Assembly (NCBI GenBank): GCA_049601975.1
Contig: JBMYRC010000067.1
Location: forward strand, 1 to 20,890
DNA: 20,890 nt
Reading direction: 5' to 3'
Source of the DNA: UBA6544 sp049601975
GTDB taxonomy: Bacteria; Pseudomonadota; Alphaproteobacteria; UBA8366
A model generated the notes under the pieces. It did not search any database, was not told where the DNA came from, and was given only the letters and a program-made list of their open reading frames with translations. Positions 15,312 to 20,890 of the stretch are shown piece after piece (position 1 is the stretch's first letter; every line of letters starts with the position of its first letter). Position numbers and translations under genes: made by a program.

Positions 15312-17402
15312 ATGGCTTGGCGGATCGGTGTTGATATCGGCGGTACTTTCACGGATGCGGCGCTCGTCGACGATACGACCGGCGCCATCGGCATCGCGAA
15401 AACGCTCACCACGCCCGGCGATTTCGGACAAGGAGTCGTCAATGCGCTGAAGGAGGCATTGGAGACATACAATGTGCCATCGGGTGACGTAACGCTGCTC
15501 TCCCACGCCACGACCGTCGTCACAAACGCCATCCTGGAAGAGAAAGGTGCGCGCACCGCGCTGATCGCGACACGGGGCTTCCGCGATATTCTGGAGCTGC
15601 GGCGATCCTCGCGCTCCGACCTTTACGATTTGTTCCAAGAACCACCCGCCGTCCTCGTCCCACGCCATCGGCGATTAGAGGTCACGGAACGGATCGACGC
15701 CCAGGGCGATATCGTGATCCCGTTGGCGGTGGAAGAGATCAATGATCTCGTGGATACGATCAAGACGCTCGATGTAGACGCGATTGCAGTATCGCTGCTG
15801 TTTTCCTTTCTGAATGACAGTCATGAGAAAATACTCGGTGAACGCTTACGTGCCGCTCTGCCGGACACGACGGTATTTCTCTCCTCGGAAGTCCTGCCGG
15901 AAATTCGTGAATTCGAGCGCACCAGTACCACAGCCGTTTGCGCCTATGTGGGTCCGATCCTCGAATCATATCTAAAACGATTGGAAGAAGCTGTCAGCGG
16001 CCTAAACCTGCCCCCTCTACACGTGATGGGCTCGGCAGGCGGCGTGGTCGATGTGCCGGAAGCGTTGCGCATGCCAGCCGCCGTGGTCGAATCAGGCCCA
16101 GCCGCGGGCGTCATTGCCGCCGCCTTGGTCGGCAAGCAAATCGGCCAAGGAAATCTGTTGTCGTTCGATATGGGCGGCACTACTGCCAAGGCGAGCTTGA
16201 TCCGGGACGGGCAAATCGAAACCACGTCTGAATACGAGGTCGGCGGCGGTGAAGGCAGTCAGAACCGTTGGCTGCACGGCACGGGCCATCCTATTCGGGT
16301 CCCGGTTATCGACCTTGCGGAAGTCAGCGCCGGCGGCGGTAGCATTGCCTGGATCGATCCGGCGGGAGCGCTCCGTGTCGGCCCGCGCAGCGCCGGAGCG
16401 GAACCGGGCCCGGTTTGCTACGGACGTGGTGGGACGGAGCCCACAGTGACCGACGCCAACCTCATCCTCGGATATCTCGATGCGGGATCGCTCCTCGGTG
16501 GGCGTATGTCCATCGACTATGACGGGGCGCTGCGGGCCTTTGAAGAAAAGATCGCGGGCCCGCTCGGGCAAACCGCGCAAGAAGCCGCAGCGGGCGTTAT
16601 TGCCATCGTGAACAACAACATGGCCGACGCGCTCCGAATCGTCTCGGTCGAGCGCGGCCATGATCCGCGCGAGTTCAGCTTGATCGCGTTCGGCGGTGCA
16701 GGCCCGCTTCACGCGATCTCCTTAGCGGAAGAACTCGATGTGCCGGACGTGGTCATCCCACCGATCCCGGGCGGCTTCTCCGCACTCGGCCTCGTCGGCA
16801 CCGATATTCGCCGGGATTACGCGAAGACTTACTTCGCGCCATTGGCGGATGCCACGCCGGAAAGTTTGAGTTCCCTTTGGGACGAAATGGTCGACAACGC
16901 GAAGGAAATGCTCTCCGGCACCGGTGTTCCGGAAGAACAATGGTCGTTCCAACGTTCCGCCGACCTTCGCTATGTACGCCAAGCCTATGAATTGAACGTC
17001 CAGCTGGACGGCGACGCCGTGACCGCGGAGAGCCTGTCCGCGCTGGGCGCCGGTTATCATGAACGCCACGAACAGACCTACGGCCATAAGAACGAGGACG
17101 AGGCCGTGCAGATCGTCACCTTGCGGCTGACGGCGACGGGCCATTTGCCCAATCTGCCGGTCAAACAGAAGACAGCGGACGGCAGGGATTCATTCAAAGC
17201 GAACCGCATGGCGTGGTTTCCAATGACCGGTGCCGTCGAAACGCCGGTCCTCAACCGTGATCGCTTCGCCGCCGGATCCACCATCAAGGGCCCGGCCATC
17301 GTCGAATCTCTCGACAGCACTCTGGTCATCCCGCCGGGATGGCGCGGCCGGATCGACGCCAAGGGTTTCATCCGCATTACACGCGGGGAGGAGACGCTAT
17401 GA
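15312..17402 (+). CDS. hyuA: N-methylhydantoinase A / 5-oxoprolinase-like ATPase subunit
   Basis: A 696-residue protein of the HyuA family (hydantoinase A/acetone carboxylase beta-like), the ATP-using subunit that phosphorylates a cyclic amide or carbonyl compound so it can be opened. The actin-like ATPase motifs are all present: GVDIGGTFTDAALVDD (residues 6-21), SHATTVVTNAILEEKGARTA, ESGPAAGVIAA near residue 258, FDMGGTTAKASL near 284, and FGGAGPLHA near 459 followed by PGGFSALGLVGTD. The length is normal. ATG is preceded by GGAG. The stop TGA overlaps an ATG (ATGA, 17399-17402) that opens a 22-residue bridging frame into hyuB. The two subunits usually work together. Natural substrates of the family include hydantoins, 5-oxoproline, and several ketones; which applies here is not readable. 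The neighbouring oxygenases and selenoprotein suggest a nitrogen-containing small molecule. Confidence 0.93.
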   Translation: MAWRIGVDIGGTFTDAALVDDTTGAIGIAKTLTTPGDFGQGVVNALKEALETYNVPSGDVTLLSHATTVVTNAILEEKGARTALIATRGFRDILELRRSSRSDLYDLFQEPPAVLVPRHRRLEVTERIDAQGDIVIPLAVEEINDLVDTIKTLDVDAIAVSLLFSFLNDSHEKILGERLRAALPDTTVFLSSEVLPEIREFERTSTTAVCAYVGPILESYLKRLEEAVSGLNLPPLHVMGSAGGVVDVPEALRMPAAVVESGPAAGVIAAALVGKQIGQGNLLSFDMGGTTAKASLIRDGQIETTSEYEVGGGEGSQNRWLHGTGHPIRVPVIDLAEVSAGGGSIAWIDPAGALRVGPRSAGAEPGPVCYGRGGTEPTVTDANLILGYLDAGSLLGGRMSIDYDGALRAFEEKIAGPLGQTAQEAAAGVIAIVNNNMADALRIVSVERGHDPREFSLIAFGGAGPLHAISLAEELDVPDVVIPPIPGGFSALGLVGTDIRRDYAKTYFAPLADATPESLSSLWDEMVDNAKEMLSGTGVPEEQWSFQRSADLRYVRQAYELNVQLDGDAVTAESLSALGAGYHERHEQTYGHKNEDEAVQIVTLRLTATGHLPNLPVKQKTADGRDSFKANRMAWFPMTGAVETPVLNRDRFAAGSTIKGPAIVESLDSTLVIPPGWRGRIDAKGFIRITRGEETL

Positions 17403-17412
17403 AACCGCCCGC

Positions 17413-17441
17413 GCTCGTCCTTCGACAGGCTCAGGATGAAC
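17413..17441. repeat. Dispersed repeat (CCTTCGACAGGCTCAGGATG type) between hyuA and hyuB
   Basis: GCTCGTCCTTCGACAGGCTC followed by AGGATGAAC is a copy of a short dispersed element found in many bacterial genomes. Its reverse-strand translation FILSLSKDERG is a familiar spurious peptide. Here it fills the hyuA-hyuB gap. It leaves a 22-residue open frame (17399-17467) that starts at the ATGA overlap with hyuA and ends just inside hyuB, which could couple translation of the two genes. No other near-identical copy was seen in the window. Confidence 0.75.
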
Positions 17442-17459
17442 TCATGAAAGGCAACCCCG

Positions 17460-19121
17460 ATGCCTGAAACACGCACAGACCCCGCAACTTTCGAAGTCGT
17501 AAAAAATAGCCTGCAAAAAGCGGCGGAGGAAATGAAAATTGTCCTCGCCAAAACCGCTTACTCTCCCGTCCTCAAAGTCGCGGGCGACTATTCCTGCGGC
17601 ATCTTCGATGCCAAGGGTGACATGGTCGCACAAGGACCGGACCTGCCGATCCATCTTGGCTCCATGCCGGACGCGGTCCGTGCTGTCATTCAAGCCTTCG
17701 GCGACGATATCCATGACGGCGATGTTTTTATTCACAACGATCCTTATTTCGGCGGCTCGCACCTACCAGATGTGAATGTGGTGGGCCCAGCCTTTCACGG
17801 CGACCGATTGCTTGGTTTCGGGTGTGTGCGCGCCCATTGGCCGGATATCGGTAGCGCCACGCCGGGCAGCTACGGCGCCGTCACGGAAATCTATGGTGAG
17901 GGATTGCGCCTACCTCCGGTGCGGATCTATGCACAGGGGAAATTGGACCGGAATGTGGAAGCCATCATCCGCGCCAATGTCCGTACTCCGGACGAGCGTT
18001 GGGGCGACCTCAGCGCCCAAATCGCATCTAATCGCCGCGCGAGCCAAAGGCTCCATGATTTAGCCGAAAAGTACGGCCCAGAACGTCTCACCGATATCAT
18101 GCAGGAAGTGCTGGATTATTCCGAACGCATGATGCGCACACTTCTCGAGAAACTGCCGGACGGTGAAGGCAGTTTCGAGGATTTTTGTGACGGCGACGGT
18201 ATTATCGAGCAGGGCGACGACGAAGACGCGACCTTTACCATCCGCATGAAAATCGCGAAGCACGGCGATACAATAGAGGTCGATTTCGACGGCACCGATC
18301 CCGCCGTCTCGGGACCAATGAATGCACCGCTCTCCGTAACCGCCTCCGGTGTTTACTGCTCCCTCAAGATGATCATCGATCCGGACGGATTAATTCCCGC
18401 CAACTCCGGTGCGTGGCGACCGATCACCGTGTCCGCGCCCGAAGGCACCGTTGTCAACGCCGCTTTTCCCTCCCCGGTCGTTTATGCCAACCACGAGATG
18501 TCACACCGGGTCGCCGATATGACCTTCGGGGCGCTTGCCGAAATAATGCCGGACCGGGTGATGGCCTGTAGCCAGGGCACCTCAGCGATCATGGCATTCG
18601 GCGGTGTCGACTACCGAACCGGTGGCCGTTACGTGAGTTATGAATCCGTAAAGGGCGGTTTTGGCGCGCGTCCGAATCAGGACGGTATCAACGCGCTATC
18701 ATCGGGTATCGCCAATACCATGAACACGCCCATCGAAGCATTGGAAATGAGCTTTCCACTGCGCGTCGATTGCTACGAATTGATCCCGGATAGCGGCGGC
18801 CAGGGGAAATACAGAGGTGGCCTTGGTGCACGCCGCGCCTGGACGGTGTTGGAGAAAACCGCGCGGGCGACCGTTTGTATGGAGCGAACGAAATCGCCGC
18901 CCTTCGGCGTTTCCGGTGGAGGCTCCGGTCGTTTGGGTAAGGCAACATTGCGATTACCCAACGGAACGGAACAAAGCCTACCCAGTAAAGGTTCTTTCGA
19001 CGTGCCCGCAGGCGGTAAGGTAATATTGGAAGCGCCGGGCTCCGGCGGTTACGGTGATAAAGCTCAACGTGATCAAGCGGCAAACGACAGCGATATCGAA
19101 GACGGGTACGTGACGAACTAA
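17460..19121 (+). CDS. hyuB: N-methylhydantoinase B / 5-oxoprolinase-like subunit
   Basis: A 553-residue HyuB-family protein, the partner subunit of HyuA that completes the hydrolysis (or carboxylation in acetone-carboxylase relatives). Visible features are AYSPVLKVAGDYSCGIFDAK (residues 33-52), DMVAQGPDLPIHLGSM, the metal-region blocks HNDPYFGGSHLPDV (about 92-105), QGTSAIMAFGG, and the C-terminal ELIPDSGGQGKYRGGLGARR. This is the normal length and order. It starts at ATG 17460, with AAAGG upstream, overlapping the tail of the short bridging frame described for the repeat. HyuA and HyuB are almost always encoded together, so their pairing is secure. No acetone-carboxylase gamma subunit is present, which favours a hydrolase over a carboxylase. 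Confidence 0.93.
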   Translation: MPETRTDPATFEVVKNSLQKAAEEMKIVLAKTAYSPVLKVAGDYSCGIFDAKGDMVAQGPDLPIHLGSMPDAVRAVIQAFGDDIHDGDVFIHNDPYFGGSHLPDVNVVGPAFHGDRLLGFGCVRAHWPDIGSATPGSYGAVTEIYGEGLRLPPVRIYAQGKLDRNVEAIIRANVRTPDERWGDLSAQIASNRRASQRLHDLAEKYGPERLTDIMQEVLDYSERMMRTLLEKLPDGEGSFEDFCDGDGIIEQGDDEDATFTIRMKIAKHGDTIEVDFDGTDPAVSGPMNAPLSVTASGVYCSLKMIIDPDGLIPANSGAWRPITVSAPEGTVVNAAFPSPVVYANHEMSHRVADMTFGALAEIMPDRVMACSQGTSAIMAFGGVDYRTGGRYVSYESVKGGFGARPNQDGINALSSGIANTMNTPIEALEMSFPLRVDCYELIPDSGGQGKYRGGLGARRAWTVLEKTARATVCMERTKSPPFGVSGGGSGRLGKATLRLPNGTEQSLPSKGSFDVPAGGKVILEAPGSGGYGDKAQRDQAANDSDIEDGYVTN

Positions 19122-19236
19122 CCGGCCGTTGCTCAGGATTAGATGAGTATTCGCTGGATTAAATCTGTTCTGGCTAGGATCGGCCTTCTCTTCCATTCAA
19201 ACGAGACGCCGCCATCAATTGAGGAAGGATCGAGAA

Positions 19237-20883
19237 ATGTCATACAATCCAAAAACTCAAACCATAACCGCTGGTGAAGCCGTCGTGGACGGGTTAATCC
19301 GGAACGGCATAGATACGCTGTTCTGCCTCCCTGGTATTCAAAATGATCTGTTCTTTGATGCGCTGCATGCCCGTACCGATGAAATTAGACCCATTCACAC
19401 ACGGCATGAGCAAGCCGTCGCCTATATGGCCTTGGGTGCGGCGCAGGCGACCGGCAAACCCTCCGCATTTTGTGTTGTACCGGGACCGGGATTCCTGAAT
19501 GCAGCAACCGCATTAGCAACCGCATATAGCACCAGCTCGAAGGTTGTAGCTTTGCTCGGGCAAATCAACCTCGCGGCCATCGACCGGGGCTACGGCCTGT
19601 TACACGAGGTTCGCGACCAAATTGGCATCCTGCGCACCATGACCAAATGGGCGGAGCGGATCGAAAGTCCCGGTGATGCGGCGCGCCTCACCCAGGAAGC
19701 ATTCCGACAATTGGGTGCGGGCCGTCCGCGCCCGGTCGGCCTCGAATGCCCAATGGATGTTTGGGGCCGCAAGGCACCTGTCACCTTGCCGGGCGCGCCC
19801 GCCGAGGATGAAGTCATTCCCGTCGACACGGACAAGGTCGAAGAGGCCGCCAAACTGCTGGGAGCTGCCAAGAACCCGATGATCGTCGTCGGTGGCGGCG
19901 CGCAGGACGCGAGCTTAGAGGTCCGACGGATCGCCGAGATGTTGGAAGCGCCGGTCTGCGGATTTCGCCTGGGCCGCGGTGTGCTCGATTCCCGCCACCA
20001 CCTTTCGATCACCATGCCGACCGGCCATCGACTGTGGAAGGATGTGGATGTGGTACTCGGCGTTGGTACCCGCATGCAGCCCCACCAACAGCTCTGGGGT
20101 ACCGACAAGGACCTCAAGATAATCCGGATCGATCTCTCGCAAGAGGAGATGGATCGCATCACCAAGGCGGATGTTGGGATCCTCGGAGATGCCGCCGCGG
20201 TCTTAACCGCCTTGGCGGAAGCACTGCCGAAGCACAATTCAGCGCGAGCCTCCCGCAAGGACGAGATGGATGAAGCTCGCGCCAAGACGATGGAGATGCT
20301 GGCCCCCCTTGCCCCGCAACTCGCCTATATCGATGCCATCCGCAATGCCTTGCCGGAAGACGGTGTCTTCATCGACGAGCTGACCCAAGTGAGTTACATC
20401 AGCCGCCTCGCCATGCCGGTCTATAACCCGCGCAGCTACATCGCGTCGGGGTATCAAGGCACGCTGGGCTGGGGTTATGCGGCGGGGCTCGGCGTGAAGG
20501 TTGCACGGCCAGACGCGCCCGTCCTGTCGATCAACGGCGACGGCGGTTTCATGTTCAATGTCCAGGAAATGGCAACCGCCGTGCGCCACGGCATTAACCT
20601 GGTCGCGGTCGTCTTCAACGACGGCGCGTTCGGAAACGTTCAGCGCATCCAAAAACTAAGCTACGGCAACCGCACAATCGCGAGCGAGCTGACCAATCCC
20701 GATTTCGGCAAACTTGCGGATTCATTCGGTGTTGCCAGTCTCCGCGCTACGTCGCCCGGCGCGCTGCAAGACCGGCTCGAGGAAGCCTTCAAGATGAACG
20801 CCCCGGTATTGATCGAAGCGCCGGTCGGCGAAATGCCCGACCCATGGAGCTCCGTTCTCAATCTGCCGAAAGTCCGGGGATAA
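19237..20883 (+). CDS. Thiamine-pyrophosphate enzyme, acetolactate-synthase-like, complete
   Basis: A 548-residue TPP-dependent enzyme. ATG 19237 is preferred because GAGGAAGGA lies just before it; the frame also reads from TTG 19219, but that is the ribosome-binding segment. The N-terminal pyrimidine-binding domain has the catalytic Glu58 in HTRHEQAVAYMALGAAQATG, and FCVVPGPGFLNAATALATAY follows. The C-terminal domain binds the diphosphate through INGDGGFMFNVQEMATAVRH (GDG near residue 434) and FNDGAFGNVQ. The length equals the family norm. It follows hyuB by 115 bases with no terminator visible, so it may be the third gene of that operon. No acetolactate-synthase regulatory subunit is near, so a specialised decarboxylase or carboligase acting on a 2-oxoacid is likelier than branched-chain amino acid synthesis. 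Confidence 0.92.
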   Translation: MSYNPKTQTITAGEAVVDGLIRNGIDTLFCLPGIQNDLFFDALHARTDEIRPIHTRHEQAVAYMALGAAQATGKPSAFCVVPGPGFLNAATALATAYSTSSKVVALLGQINLAAIDRGYGLLHEVRDQIGILRTMTKWAERIESPGDAARLTQEAFRQLGAGRPRPVGLECPMDVWGRKAPVTLPGAPAEDEVIPVDTDKVEEAAKLLGAAKNPMIVVGGGAQDASLEVRRIAEMLEAPVCGFRLGRGVLDSRHHLSITMPTGHRLWKDVDVVLGVGTRMQPHQQLWGTDKDLKIIRIDLSQEEMDRITKADVGILGDAAAVLTALAEALPKHNSARASRKDEMDEARAKTMEMLAPLAPQLAYIDAIRNALPEDGVFIDELTQVSYISRLAMPVYNPRSYIASGYQGTLGWGYAAGLGVKVARPDAPVLSINGDGGFMFNVQEMATAVRHGINLVAVVFNDGAFGNVQRIQKLSYGNRTIASELTNPDFGKLADSFGVASLRATSPGALQDRLEEAFKMNAPVLIEAPVGEMPDPWSSVLNLPKVRG

Positions 20884-20890
20884 AAAGACG

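Noticed and set aside
17078..17551. A 157-residue minus-strand ORF across the hyuA-hyuB junction
   Set aside because: It contains FILSLSKDERG, the spurious translation of a common dispersed repeat, and is otherwise antisense to hyuA and hyuB.
19122..19236. Terminator or promoter between hyuB and the TPP gene
   Set aside because: No hairpin followed by a T run and no convincing -35/-10 pair was seen, so neither is claimed.
1..20890. Insertion sequence, phage, CRISPR array or tRNA
   Set aside because: No transposase, integrase, repeat-spacer array, or tRNA-like cloverleaf was recognised anywhere in the window.

Overview
The window reads as a catabolic, accessory-type region of an alphaproteobacterium, probably Rhodospirillales-like. 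The evidence is a moderately high GC content, a decayed PAS_5-type sensor gene of a kind common in that group, and a set of small-molecule catabolic families. The taxonomic placement is inference. No rRNA, tRNA, CRISPR array, transposase or phage gene was seen.

Left part (1-4693): the 3' portion of a thiamine-pyrophosphate (TPP) enzyme runs in from outside the window. It is followed by a PAS_5 sensor gene broken by in-frame stops (minus strand), a small GYD-domain gene, and a divergent amidase-signature hydrolase with an unusual C-terminal tail. Next comes a response-regulator gene broken by stops and at least one frameshift. Two decayed signalling genes therefore flank the intact GYD and amidase genes.

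Centre (4694-15201, all minus strand): nine tightly spaced genes look like one operon transcribed leftward. In transcription order they are: a GrdB/PrdB-like selenoprotein; a divergent Fe(II)/2-oxoglutarate dioxygenase; two TauD-like dioxygenases; an FAD-dependent oxidoreductase; two more TauD-like dioxygenases; an AMP-forming acyl-CoA ligase; and a carboxyltransferase subunit of an acyl-CoA carboxylase. The selenoprotein is the key discovery. What looks like two unrelated hypothetical ORFs (13987-14682 and 14737-15246) is one continuous reading frame crossing a single in-frame UGA, at a U-P-N-C motif, with a SECIS-like hairpin just downstream.

Right part (15312-20883, plus strand): transcribed divergently from the selenoprotein are hyuA and hyuB (N-methylhydantoinase/5-oxoprolinase family) and a complete TPP-dependent acetolactate-synthase-like enzyme. 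A well-known dispersed palindromic repeat sits exactly in the hyuA-hyuB junction, and a degenerate copy of another sits between two TauD genes.

Functional reading (inference): the five oxygenases and the flavoenzyme could remove or oxidise side groups of a small heteroatom-containing compound. HyuAB and the amidase could open or cleave amide or lactam bonds. The TPP enzymes could cleave or join 2-oxoacid carbon skeletons, and the ligase and carboxyltransferase would process the resulting acid as a CoA ester. The selenoprotein suggests a reductive step or thiol/selenol chemistry. The substrate cannot be read from the sequence.
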